Below are positions 1 to 11,118 of a DNA stretch of 64,000 nucleotides, one piece after another (within the stretch, counting starts at the first letter, position 1; each line of letters starts with the position of its first letter). This DNA comes from Plantago ovata. Taxonomy: Eukaryota > Streptophyta > Magnoliopsida > Lamiales > Plantaginaceae. The stretch spans positions 117,568,880-117,632,879 of the forward strand of contig CM051456.1 in NCBI GenBank assembly GCA_028274465.1. The letters are read 5' to 3'. Made by a program: the position numbers and the translations under genes. The notes under the pieces are model-generated. The model made no database searches, had not been told where the DNA came from, and saw only the letters and a program-made list of their open reading frames with translations.

Positions 1-1194
1 ACTAGAAATCCTAGCTACTTTATATAACAAGGCCATACAAATTATACTGTAGTATTGTGTTTTTGCTTTGACTTGCTTCATTTAAAGAAACCATATTCAA
101 TATATCTGCTAAGACTATTACAGATCAGAATGTATAGTATGTATATATTGTAGAGTTCTTTCTCCAGCTATATACTGTTAAGTTCTGTCCTGTTGTGTTC
201 TGCTGCTGCATATAGTATATTTATATATACTCCTTAAACACAGAGCCTGCTGCTTCTAGTATATCTATATCTATATGTGTATGTAATGTATCTAACCAGT
301 CCAATTAAACCTGTAATTACAGGCACTACTAGGGTGAGTAGCTAGCTAGGTTATCAAGAACTGAGACTGTATCAATTTACCTGATACAGAGAGACATTGA
401 GCCTGTGAAGATACAGTTCAGAACACTGACACAATACCAAACATATCAAACAAATCCCATTAATGTCTGAATCCCATTTAATTTTTAACTGTCCTAAATC
501 CATCACCAATCCCAATAACATTGAATCAAGAAAGGGAAGTGATGAAATTTACCACCTTGTTCACATTTCATTAAATTCTGGCAAAACAAAAGAGATGATA
601 AATATTTATTGAAAATCATAACTGCAACACTTGTTGACTATGCACATTGCGAATTACGCGTAAATGAGGAAGAACTACGTGTCGAAGGAATCATATATGT
701 CGCTTCGGATGTTAACTTAAGGAAGAAATATGACAAGTGTTGGTGTTGGAAGAAAAGATTTCTAAAGCTAAAGGAATCAAAGTTATAACTGCGAAACGTA
801 CTAAATAAGCGAACTATTTCCTTCTTCGCCAACACACCAAATACGCGATGCAAAGAGCAATTCGAGAAGAAATTTAAATTTAATTTGAAGAGAGAACACA
901 TAATTACAAGTGACTGCTAAATTACACAAAATGAAAGAGGTTTCTCATAAACATTGACTAAAACAACATCAACAATTCTTAAATTACTTAAATTAGCCAC
1001 CTTTAACTCTTTACTAATTTTGAAGCTCTTGCAAAGTAATGGAACTCCAAAAACTACTTGATAATTCTCAGTTTTGATCTCAGCTGCACCACATAATTAG
1101 ACATAAGTTAAACAAACTTGATATGATTTAAACTTAAGAATATTGACTAACTTGATGAACTCGATTCAATCTCCAGTACTAATCGACGTGCTCA
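1..1194. other. 3' flank of the Dof gene, no gene recognised
   Basis: AT-rich DNA downstream of the minus-strand Dof gene. The part nearest 1194 should hold its 3' UTR. An 87-codon open stretch on the minus strand (638-901) matches no family I recognise and has no splice or domain support. I see no RNA gene or transposon terminus here. Confidence 0.5.
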
Positions 1195-2166
1195 TTAGGG
1201 GAGTGCGTCATTGTACTGAGCCAAACCGCTCCAAGCTTGGATTCCATTCCAGCCAGCTGTATTATCATTCATATTGCCAACACTTGTTGATGGAGTTGGA
1301 TTCACCGTTCCGAAAGAACTACCATCAAAGTACCATTCAGTTGCCAAATTCCCATTTCCATTCGTACCGCTTTCTTTTCTTGAGGCCTGGTTGTTATAAC
1401 TAGGCTGATGATTATCACCTGCCTTTGGAATTTCCAAATTCTGAAACAAAATAGGCTGTGGTTTCTGAATTGCAAAGGGCTGATGATCAGATGCATTATT
1501 CTCCTTTTGATTATCATTATTCTGATCTCCAACAAAAAACATTGCCAATCTTTGCTGCTGTAATTTCCAGTGCAATTCTTGGTTGATCGAACTCAACGAC
1601 TCGATTGAAGAAGCCAAATTGTTGGTGTTGCCCTGACCCTGATGATGAATCCCATTCAAGGATCCAATTTCTTGAAACCCCATTAGAGGAGCAGAACTGA
1701 AAGGGAAATTGATCAATCCCATTTCTTGATTCAAACAAGGGTTTGATGAGAACTGGTTGAATAGGCCAGTAGTACTACTACTTGGCGGCTGAAGTTGAAA
1801 ATCCATGGCAGGTGAAATACCCTGAAAGAATTTCAGCCCACTTATGTTAGAAGACGAACCATTCGAGTCCTTTGAGTTTTCGGAAACTCTAGGAGAAATG
1901 GAGGATTTCATCTTCTTGTTCTTCCGGCAGCCTCCCCCTATCGGAACACTCCTGAGGGCCCCACCTTTAGTCCAGTACCTTCTGCATGTCTTGCAGAAGT
2001 GCCTTGGTTGGGTAAGGCTGTAGTTGTTGTAGTAACAAAACTTGGTGTTCGGAGAGTCGCATCTAGGGCACTTGAGGGCAGGTTCCTGGGGCCGGGATGG
2101 CCCAGGTTTCCGGCCATTCGAGCCCTGTTTATCCTTTCCAGAGTCGTTTTTCTCAGGCGACATCAT
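1195..2166 (-). CDS. Dof-type zinc-finger transcription factor
   Basis: 323-aa plant-specific Dof (DNA binding with one finger) protein, a nuclear factor expected to bind AAAG core sites. The Dof domain spans about residues 31-85. Its C-x2-C-x21-C-x2-C zinc ligands are C33, C36, C58 and C61, with the family signatures [16 protein letters not shown] and [11 protein letters not shown], followed by a basic GGGCRKNKK tail. The N-terminal 30 residues are polar and basic. The C-terminal 235 residues are low-complexity, rich in Ser, Asn and Gln, with Trp-containing patches near the end ([16 protein letters not shown]), as in the activation regions of this family. Two ATG codons are adjacent at 2166; I took the first. 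The reading frame has no intron and the length is normal for the family. A short upstream exon, known in some Dof genes, cannot be excluded. The exact subgroup is not assigned. Confidence 0.95.
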   Translation of the reverse strand: MMSPEKNDSGKDKQGSNGRKPGPSRPQEPALKCPRCDSPNTKFCYYNNYSLTQPRHFCKTCRRYWTKGGALRSVPIGGGCRKNKKMKSSISPRVSENSKDSNGSSSNISGLKFFQGISPAMDFQLQPPSSSTTGLFNQFSSNPCLNQEMGLINFPFSSAPLMGFQEIGSLNGIHHQGQGNTNNLASSIESLSSINQELHWKLQQQRLAMFFVGDQNNDNQKENNASDHQPFAIQKPQPILFQNLEIPKAGDNHQPSYNNQASRKESGTNGNGNLATEWYFDGSSFGTVNPTPSTSVGNMNDNTAGWNGIQAWSGLAQYNDALP

Positions 2167-4633
2167 TTGGTTTTGGAGGAGGGGTGTGAAAGGATGAAAA
2201 CCCTAGTTGAGATAGAGGTATATATGCGTGAAGATGGATGGAATGATTGGTGGTTATGGAAGAGCTAGTGGAGCTTAAGAAATTATAATAAGTTTGAATA
2301 GTAACTTGGTGATGAGTTGCCTTGTTAAAGAGGGAAAGAGAGTGAGGAATTCATTGGTTTCATGCATGGGGTTGATAGGTAATGAGAGGAAGAGTAGGAA
2401 GAGAAGGAGGATGATGTTGATGGGTTCTTGTGAACTTCATCAAGAAGAAAAATGATGTAAAGCTGTGTTTTGGAGGTTGGATCTCATTCATATACTACTA
2501 TACTAGTGTTACCATGGAATGAATAAAGTTGTGTGATTTTGTGTGTGTGAGAGATGACTAGGTAGTTATATTTATTATTATTTTAAAAATGAAAAAATAA
2601 AGAATTTGGAATTAGGGATGGGAATATGGGATGGCACAGAGGGGGGTGGGGACTAGTACTGGATATATAACAGACAAAGATGTTTAAGCTAAGCTATTGG
2701 TCATGATTAAAATAATTATTCAAGTAATGTGTGTGTGTGTGTATGCAATTGATTTTACAAATTACTTAATTTAATTTTGCTAAAATTTAAACAAATTTTA
2801 TTTTAATCAAAAGTTACTATTGTTTAATATTGTAGTTTATAATCAACTAAGAATTACATAAGAAGAAGTTATATTTTTTGATAAATTCAATTAAAACACT
2901 TGTTTTTAGTTCAAAATATATAAATCAATTTTCATCCAACAATCCATCTCCGGCTATAATCCAAAACCCACTTCCATAACCCCCCACCCAAACATACGAT
3001 AGGTGAGTGGTTATGGAGTTGAAACAAGAAGCATGAGGTATAATCCAAACAAAGATATTGTGCTTTTTTTTTAAATAAAGAATTGTGTTATTTATGAAGG
3101 AATCATGTACTAGTAGTTAAAAGTTGTAACTAGAAAAAAAAAAAGCAGTATAAATTTATACAAAAAGATAGCAACATTGTGTTTCTAAATCACACTCTCT
3201 CATCTTTCTTATTTATTACTGTATTATATATTTTTAGAAAGAAACACAACTCAGAGAATTTCACTCTGAAAACTAAGGTGAATCAAATGAATGGTTTCTC
3301 AAAGTTAAAAAGAGACTCAAATTCAAAAGTTGTCTTGGTCTTGATGTGATATGCTTTCAAATATATATAGTCATAAGTAGTCCAAATGATAAACATCAAG
3401 ACCAGAAAGTCTATCTGAATAAAGGCTTTTTCTATATATAGAGCGAGAGAAACTTTTCTTGATCGAATTATCTTGATTCTTGATGATATTTCTTCTGAAT
3501 AAGCTAGCTACGTTTTACTAACTTGTAACAATCACTAACTTATTATCATTATTTATTTTTTTGGTACATAAGAAATATCATGAAAATTACATCAAATTAT
3601 AGACTAGGAAGCTTGAACTACGACGGTATCTTACCTTCGCCAATCTGTGCACCGGAAACTGCACAAGTGGGACGCTGTTTGATTTAAAAGCATAATTAAA
3701 GCTCGATCCTAATAATCCATTATAATTAATTAAGTTGGTGTACGAATTAGCACTAGCTAGGTATATAGATAGAGGCAGGCATGTCCTAAAGTGAATGTTG
3801 GAAATATGCAGATATAGTAGTACTTGCTAATTCGCATAGCTATACTAGTATTGAAAGTGAATGTTCGTTCGAATTGATATACACGCGTTTTTCACCTTTT
3901 TGACCGTCCGTCCGTCCTTGTGTGCTCTTTATCTATCATCTGTTCTCTCCGTACAGTTACTAGTAGTATTAACTTTCGATTTTAATGCGTTTGTGTCGCT
4001 TAAAATAGCAGGAATGCTACTGAGCATTTAGGGAATACTACTTAAACATCAGTCTCTTTTTTCCTTTATGAAAACCACCAAGCCAAATTGTGTGCTAATT
4101 TATTCTGGGATTTTATTCGTTTCTAACCACTGGTCCATCAATTTATCAGTTTAATTACCACAAGCAACATCATTTTTTTGAACCACTCGCCTTCAAGTAG
4201 GTCATCACATTTAAAAATGTAGAATTGATCTCGAGCCAATAAATTAATTATAACCATGTTTGCGTAGAGATAGAGTGTGTTATCTAACTCATATGTATGA
4301 GATAGAAATCTTCATACATATAGAGCGAAATCTTTTCAAAATTTTAATGCTTGTACGTAGTATTAACATTTTATTTAATTTGGTGGTATTTGTTGATCTT
4401 TATTAATTGGCCCATGATTAGTCCCGTTGGGACATTGATTATCTATCCTTGCAGCTTATTTGCTAATGAGAGTGGTCCATTTGAATTGAAATCATATTTT
4501 TTGGGATGATCGACTAGTCATTACTACTGTACTACTACTAAGGAAGTCCACTCCATGAAACAAAGGGCAAACTAGGTTCTCTAGCCTTGTGGGTTTTGTC
4601 ATAGTAAAAAGGTTGGGATGTAATGTAATGGAA
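2167..4633. other. Dof upstream region, no other gene
   Basis: The first 400 bases hold the presumed 5' leader and promoter of the Dof gene, read leftward. A short GT microsatellite lies at 2729-2743. The rest is AT-rich with no coding signal. I see no transposon termini between 2750 and 4630. Confidence 0.45.
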
Positions 4634-4874
4634 TAACTCAGTCCCGTTTCATATCAGTTCACCATTTTGTCATTCTAAACGTCATATTAGAGTTGTACGT
4701 CATTTCTTTATTTGAATGAGGTAATAAAATTTATATTCTGTCAATATATTCCATGGCTAACAATCTCCAAATAAAGTAAAATCATACCTCACAACCAATA
4801 TACTCGTATGTAACTATTATCCTTATTCTTTGTGATAAAAAAACAAATGGTGCAACTACTTGGACGAACGAGTA
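4634..4874. mobile_element. Degenerate Stowaway-like MITE
   Basis: This stretch aligns by eye along its whole length with the clearer element at 9938-10187. Shared parts are the cagttcaccattttgtcatt block, the gtcatattagagttgtac block, an AT-rich middle and the caaatggtgcaact block near the right end. Its outer terminal repeats are mutated (cagtcccgtttc, ggacgaacg), so the boundaries are approximate and it looks older than its relative. Confidence 0.6.
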
Positions 4875-7230
4875 CTTATGTCTCAATTATTCTAACACTG
4901 CTCTTGCATGTTGATGTTGTGGGGTTGGGGGACCTAACTAGTCTAGTCCAGTCTAGAGGAGTTGGTTAAACTATCCCCATGGATCGAGGAAAACTGTCAG
5001 CCTGAATTGCAGCAGCAACATATTAAGAGGGGTAACAGCAAGCTAGCTATATATGTCTATGTATGTATATGAATATGATATGATGATTATTCATGAAAGG
5101 AAGAGATCGATCTATGTATCCAGTTGGTTGATTCTTGTTCTTGATTGATTTTATATGTGTACACGTTTTGTTTTGTTGTGTGATATATGATATGATGTGA
5201 TAGGAGTAATTAATTGTAGTATTCCAAGTGAACATATATATTGAACGATCTAGTGTCCAGTGCAATATTGGAGCGGCAGCCAGCCAGCAGGCAAATGAGA
5301 GCAGTAGAATTAGAGAAGAAGTAGCAGAGAGAAATTAAGCATAGGTAGCTAGGTTGCAAGAAGAAGAAGCATAGTAGACAGACAGACAGCAAATGTGGGG
5401 TTGGTTGCAGGGAAGGCACTTAAGCTTTGTCTTTTCCTTCCCATGTAACGTCACTTTTTACCCCCATTTTCACTTCCAATGTTACTTTTTAACCCATCTA
5501 TATCTATCCATTTATCATTTCCTTTCATTTTTAACACACTACACTGTACTACTACTACTACGTACTACTACTCTCTGTCCCTCATCTCCCTACATTTACT
5601 AACTTGTTATCTTCTGTCTATAGTTCGTTAATTACTACTACTGTTACATTAAATTAACTCTTTCATTTATACTACTAAGTACTACAGTACCAATCTTTAA
5701 TGTTACTAGTATTAGCTAGGGTTTAGTTAATGGTTGTTTGCAAATGTTCATATTGCTATGGTGTTTGTTTTCCAAGGGCCGGGTACCAGTTGCTGAAACA
5801 GACACTACTGCAATTGAAATGGGAATGATTTGGAAGAATTCAGATTGACAAATCTTTTAAATCCGATTCTCGTAAATTGTCTCGTAATTATGAGCGATCC
5901 TGGTTGGAAAGAAAACTTATAATTAATTTGCAATAGATTATTGTGAATGTGGTAATAATTCAATGTGAAGGAGTTCGATACTAGGGATCGATTGTGCACT
6001 GCACGCCGGCCATACAAAGAACATGAGAATACGTGGGGCCGGCCCACCTGAATTGTGTATGTCTGGGGGTGCACTGCACAACCCCAGTATCGAAACTGTC
6101 GCCTTTAGTGATCACTAGTTCAATATTCAAATGTATTTTATGTTAAGATTAAGAAAAATATTACACCATGTAATAGAGATGGTAAACCCTACTTCATGTA
6201 TTGAGGTGATAGCTGATATTTCATTTGTAATTGGCCGTTATTGTCAATTCAACGCGATGTGCAATTCATTCTACGCTATTGATTTTCATTGATTTCTTTT
6301 ATTGTTGTAGCCCATTCCAGTGATAAGTATTGAAATCATCATATAATAAGAATAATTAACTTTCTTCCCCTAACAAGACCTTCTATTATGGTACAGTTTA
6401 TCCAGGATGGGTTTGAGCCAACGAATATTCCGATATATAATGGTCCGTGTGTAGAGCCAATGGCCATACAACCTAGCTTACACGTAAGTGGACGCGTTAA
6501 AACCTCATTTCAGATTGCTAGAGAGAGAAATTCTAAACTCAACGTCTAGATCAGATAAACCAGAGATAATAAAGTGAGATTCTGTAAGCAGCACAGGTCC
6601 AAGTGAAAACCAAGAAGACAGATCAATAAGAGGCCGGTTGGATATATGACAAAAAACGTGTTGGATCCGCAATTTACGATTGAGTGGAGTCGTTTTGATT
6701 GATGATGCAAAACAAACTCGTGACTATGAGCACAGATGAAAGAACAGCTAGAATAGAAGAGAAGAGAAGCAAAGGGGTGGTGGGTTCCCCGTGAGACTAC
6801 AACTATAATCACCCAACCCTAAACACATGCAAACAATCATCCATCTCTATACTCTCACGGGACATCCAATTACAGTATTTAATTTCTTCTCTCCATTAAT
6901 TCCCTTCAACCCTTGTCTTTCTTTAATTCTTTCTTTTAAAACAATTCTCATTATTTTTGCATCCAATTTGTCCCAACATTAATAGACAACATCAAACTAT
7001 CCTACATGACCATTGACCAACATTATTACTACTACTATCGAACTGTTCATTGTGTTAAAACTTATGAACTGAAATTGATAAAATTACATCCTTTATATTG
7101 CCATTACACGTCCCGTAGTATGTATTGTTTGTACATTTTACCTCACGCATTCAAATTTTCAAAACATGCTACGGTTTGAATGATTGTGTCACTGTGTGAG
7201 TCCACATACAAACCTTGTCCTATGGAGTTA
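4875..7230. other. Intergenic, one large inverted repeat
   Basis: AT-rich intergenic DNA with short open frames only and no recognised gene. The one structured segment is the inverted repeat at 5973-6096, listed separately. Confidence 0.5.
5973..6096. repeat. Imperfect 124-bp inverted repeat (hairpin)
   Basis: The left arm begins GTTCGATACTAGGG, continues to GTGCACTGCAC and ends in GCCGGCC. The right arm contains GGCCGGCCC, GGTGCACTGCACAACCCC and AGTATCGAAAC. Reverse-complementing the right arm regenerates the left arm with a few mismatches and small gaps. It is the most GC-rich patch in the neighbourhood. It could be a palindromic MITE remnant or a foldback transcript source; nothing in the sequence decides between them. 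Confidence 0.6.
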
Positions 7231-7448
7231 GAAACTATTCTTTTCTTCTGAACAAAACTGAACAGAATTAAACAGAACTGAATGCACATGAACTGAATTG
7301 AATTGAATTTATTTGTAATATAAAGTATAACTAAGCAAAGCTGAATATAACTGAACAGAAGTGAACTGAATTGAATGAATCTGAATAGAATTGAATTGAA
7401 CTGAACTGAATTAAAACTAATGAGTTTTCATACGAAGAGAACAGAGTC
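7231..7448. mobile_element. Tourist-like MITE, CTGAACTGAA family, copy 1
   Basis: About 218 bp. The left end is GAAACTATTCTTTTCTTCTG and the right end is GAAGAGAACAGAGTC, which are imperfect terminal inverted repeats. Left and right flanks are TTA and TAA. The interior is a run of imperfect CTGAACTGAA and GAATTGAA motifs. The same family occurs at 37120, 39302, 41611 and 50277. The trinucleotide flanks suggest the PIF/Harbinger (Tourist) class. Confidence 0.75.
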
Positions 7449-7574
7449 TAAGGAAAAAAAAAACCTTGATTAACTTGAAATAATGTGAAATTTATAAAAG
7501 GAAACGTCTATAACAAGTGTACAACAAGATCTGGTAATCAAGTATTTTAAACGTCTATAACAATATTACTAGTA

Positions 7575-8875
7575 AATAACCCGTCGAGTTTCGACGGGAA
7601 ATAGTAAATTTACAAATAATAATAACCCGTCGAGTTTCCAACGCAATTAGTGTTTTATAGTATTATGGAATAGCGTCGTAAACCGAGGTTAGTATTTTAA
7701 AGTATTGCGGAATACCCGTCAAATATAGTTCAAGTATTGCCAAATAGACATGTCAAATGCGGTTAATATTCTAAAGTAATGTGAATAGGCCCGTCGAATG
7801 CAATTAATATTGTGCAACAGACCAGTAGAAAATAGTTAGTGTTCTAAAATATTGTGAAATAGACCTGTCGGTCACAGTTAGTGTTCTAAAGTATTGGCGA
7901 ATAAACCCGTCAAACGTATCTCGAGTATTGCGAGATAGAGCTGTTGGCCGCATCTAATGTTCTAAAGTTCGTATTTTAAAGTATTAGTGAATAGATCCGT
8001 TGAACACAATTAATGTTTTAAAGTATTGTAGGCCTGTCAAACGCAAGTAGTGTTTTAAACTATTGTTGAATATTCCCGTCAACCGCAATTAGTGGTCTAA
8101 AGTATTGCGGAATACCCATCAGATGTAGTTCAAGCATTGTAGAATAGACCCGTCAAACGCAATTAATGTTTTAAAGTATTGCGAATAAATTTAGTGTTCT
8201 AATGTACTGTGCAATAGACCTATCGAACACAATTAGTGTACTAAAGTATTGTGTCATAAATCCGTCGGACACGGTTAGTGTTCCAAAGTATTGTGAAGTA
8301 GACCCGTCGAACATATTTAATTAGTGTTCTAAGTATTGCGGACAGATCCACCAACTGAATTTAGTGTTCTAAAGTTTGTGTTTAATGCATTATCGAAAAG
8401 ACCCACCGAACACAATTAATGTTCTAAAGTACTGCGGAATTGATCCGTCAAATGCAATTAGTGTTCTAAAGTATTGTGAATAGGACCGCCGATCGCAGTT
8501 AGTGTTATAATGTAGTGCCAAATAGACCCGTCAAACGCAATTAGTGGTATAATGTATTGCGGAATATACCCGTCAATCACGGTTAGTGATATGAAGTTTA
8601 ATTTGAGATATAAACCCAAATACAGTTCGTGATTCAAAGAATTATCGAATAGACCCGCTGGACATAATAGTGTTCTTCAGTATTGTGAATAGACTCGTCG
8701 GATATAGTTGGTGTTCTTAGGTATTGAGAAAGAGACCAACCAAATGCAAATAGTATTCTAAAGTATTGTGGAATAGACATGTCGAACGCATTTAGTGTTC
8801 TTATAAAGTATTGCAAAAGAGACATGTCGAACACAATTAATTAATATTCGGAATTATTGTGAAATAGACACTTTA
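7575..8875. repeat. Degenerate minisatellite, units of about 40-55 bp
   Basis: More than twenty diverged copies of a unit resembling GAATAGACCCGTCGAACG followed by CAATTAGTGTTCTAAAGT and ATTGCG. Units vary in length and have diverged strongly, so the array is old. The first unit overlaps the Helitron-type terminal hairpin, and the CCCGTCGA half of that hairpin is the core of every unit. This suggests the array grew from the element end. Confidence 0.8.
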
Positions 8876-9459
8876 CTATGTGAAAAACATTCGACCAATC
8901 AAAATGGACATAAAGTGAAGTTGAAAATGCCATGTGGTTGAAGTAAGAAGTATGAAAACTTCCTCCTTTGTAGAATATATACATATTTGGGTTACGATTA
9001 CATAATGATGAATAATGTTTTAAATTTTAATATAGAAGAAAATGTTAGAAAAAATGTTAAAATTATCTTGTGGGAGATTGGGATGTTAATAAATCATCAT
9101 ATCCTAAACCCAAAATCTGTATTACCCGTCCGAGCCCAACCCTATTACTCTAGAATAATTTTTTTATGGAGGAAGTTTAATATTCTCCTTTAATAGATAT
9201 ACAAAATAAATTTTAAATACTTTTCGTACTAAATAATATTAAAATGATTCATACAAAAAACTAAAATTATTGAAAAATAATTATACAAATAAAATATTTT
9301 GGAGAAAAAAATGTGTGGAGAAAAATAACTGAACTTTGTAATATATAAAATTATATGTTAAGTGCATAGATACAATAAATAAATGTGAAGATACAATATT
9401 ATAGCCGACCTGTCTATGGCGGGTAAGTTGAATAATTAACCGCGACGGGTGAATATTTT

Positions 9460-9872
9460 GCCGAGTTTGTGACTCAGCACTCGATCTCAGGATATAATAG
9501 ACTTCAAAAATAAATTCCACAATCTACGTGATCTCTATTTTTAACATAGAAAAATTATTTACTTGCATAATTTCTTTAATTCAATCTTTCTAGATTTGTA
9601 TATAATTTTTTTTACAAATATCAAAACTAAATTACTTTTAGTATACATATTTCATAATAATGCCAAATAGCCGAGTTTGTGACTCCGCACTCTGAGGATA
9701 TAGTAGTTAAAAAAACAATCCACAATCTACGAGATCTTTATTTTTAACATCGAAAAATTGTTTACTTGCACAATTTCTTTAATTCAATCTTTCTATATTT
9801 TTTATATTAATTTTTTTACAAATAGCAAAACTAAATTACTTTTAGTATCCGTGTTTCATAATAATGCCAAAT
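9460..9872. repeat. Two tandem copies of a 210-bp sequence
   Basis: Both copies start GCCGAGTTTGTGACTC and run through a block with TTTAATTCAATCTTTCTA to CATAATAATGCCAAATA. The starts are at 9460 and 9670. Divergence is moderate, with a few dozen differences and small gaps. Confidence 0.8.
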
Positions 9873-9882
9873 AATTTTAATT

Positions 9883-10590
9883 CATAATATATACTAAAAA
9901 TTGTTTTGAACATAATAATATCTTTTTTTAAAATGTACTCCATCCGTCCCAGAACAGTTGCACCATTTTGCCATTTTGGGCGTCCCGTTAGAGTTGTACA
10001 ATTTCATTTCTTTGCCATTTTGGGACATGTATATAATAATTTTATATTCCACCAACACGTTTGAGCGGCCATAAATCACCAATAAAGTAAAAGTAACACT
10101 CACTATCAATATAACTCAATATTTAACTCTCGTCCTTATGTTTTGTGCCCAAAAGCAAATGGTGCAACTGCTCTGGGACGGAGGGAGTATATATTTATTT
10201 GAGAATAATGATATTAAAATAAAAATAATGAATATATATGGTGAAATGTAGAATTGTAAATTAGATTAATAGATTTAAGACATGTGACAAGAATAAAATA
10301 ATGGACCAATAAGAATAGAAGATTGTGGCACATGTAAAAAATAAGAGCATGAATTAATAATATATATTAAAAATCATTTTGAACATAATAATATCTATTT
10401 TTAATATGTATATATTTATTTGAGAATGATGATATTAAAATAAAAATAATGAATATATATGGTGAAATGTAGAATTGTAAATTAGATGAATAGATTTAAG
10501 ACATGTGGCAAGAATAAAATAATGGACCAATAAGAATAGAAGATTGTGACACATGTCAAAAATAAAAGCATGAATTAAGGAGAAAGCTTG
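9883..10590. repeat. Tandem duplication of about 222 bp, one copy split by a MITE
   Basis: Unit 1 is 9883-9937 plus 10188-10356; unit 2 is 10357-10590. Shared landmarks are TTTTGAACATAATAATATC, TATATTTATTTGAGAAT, GGTGAAATGTAGAATTG and AATAATGGACCAATAAG. Unit 2 lacks the 250-bp Stowaway-like insertion and shows the intact TA target. Confidence 0.85.
9938..10187. mobile_element. Stowaway-like MITE (250 bp, TA target)
   Basis: The terminal inverted repeats are CTCCATCCGTCCCAGAACAG on the left and CTGGGACGGAGGGAG on the right. Inner complementary blocks are TTGCACCATTT and AAATGGTGCAA. The element is flanked by TA on both sides. No coding sequence is present. The ends match the CTCCCTCCGTCCC-type termini of Tc1/mariner-related plant MITEs. 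The uninterrupted second copy of the host repeat confirms both boundaries. Confidence 0.9.
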
Positions 10591-10693
10591 AAATTTTTCT
10601 CCTTTAATAGATAGATAGATAGATAGCTAGATTTTCTCTTTCTTTTTTAACAGATCTTGTTGTACACTTGTGCATAATCAACTAATGTGGCCT

Positions 10694-10752
10694 GGCCCAA
10701 ATTTATAGCCTAGCCCTCTTTTAGGCCCATAGAGAAAACTAAACTCGGCCCA
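10694..10752 (+). promoter_or_regulatory. Three GGCCCA motifs in the ELP4 promoter
   Basis: GGCCCA occurs at 10694, 10724 and 10747, about 370-425 bp before the ELP4 start codon and likely near its transcription start. GGCCCA/TGGGCC elements (site II type) are known as TCP-factor targets in promoters of plant housekeeping and ribosome-related genes, which fits an Elongator subunit. No clear TATA box is visible. Confidence 0.5.
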
Positions 10753-11118
10753 TTACATAATGGACCAAAACGTATTTAATCACTTGTGATTCGTGAAACA
10801 CTTTTTTCGTTCTTTATTCCATTACTTCGCAGTTGCAAACTGTTTTGTTCAGACTGAAACTGAAGCACTGACCAACCTTTTTCCGGCGAGAAAGCAGAGT
10901 GAAGAAGAACTCTCCTCAATTTTTCCGTCTTGCTAACCGAAGTAAGCCTTAATCCGATAGTTTTCATTTTCTACCGAACTTTACTGATTGCACTTTTTGA
11001 TTGCACATACCTCTGTTTGGTGCCCATCACCTGTTCGACGAAAGGTCTAAGAAAACTTTTTGTTCTTATTCTCCGTCTGTTTTATTTTAGGAATATATAT
11101 AGTAGGGATATTACATCA

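Larger units (their letters stand above)
7569..10630 (-). mobile_element. Helitron-like non-autonomous element(s), minus orientation
   Basis: Read on the minus strand, the left boundary is a textbook Helitron 3' end: a perfect 8-bp stem with a 3-base loop (CCCGTCGA, 3 bases, TCGACGGG; 7580-7598), then a short AT spacer and CTAG followed by T. Possible minus-strand 5' ends starting TCTATTAAAGGAG occur at about 9197 and again at 10600-10630, so this may be one element of about 3.1 kb or a 1.63-kb element next to a related one. No Rep or helicase coding sequence is visible. The interior holds a minisatellite (7575-8875), a 210-bp direct repeat and a duplicated segment with a Stowaway insertion. 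Helitron termini carry no target duplication beyond A and T, so the right boundary is uncertain. Confidence 0.55.

Noticed and set aside
7575-8875. CRISPR-like array
   Set aside because: This is a plant nuclear context. Units are diverged and vary in length, with no distinct constant repeats and unique spacers.
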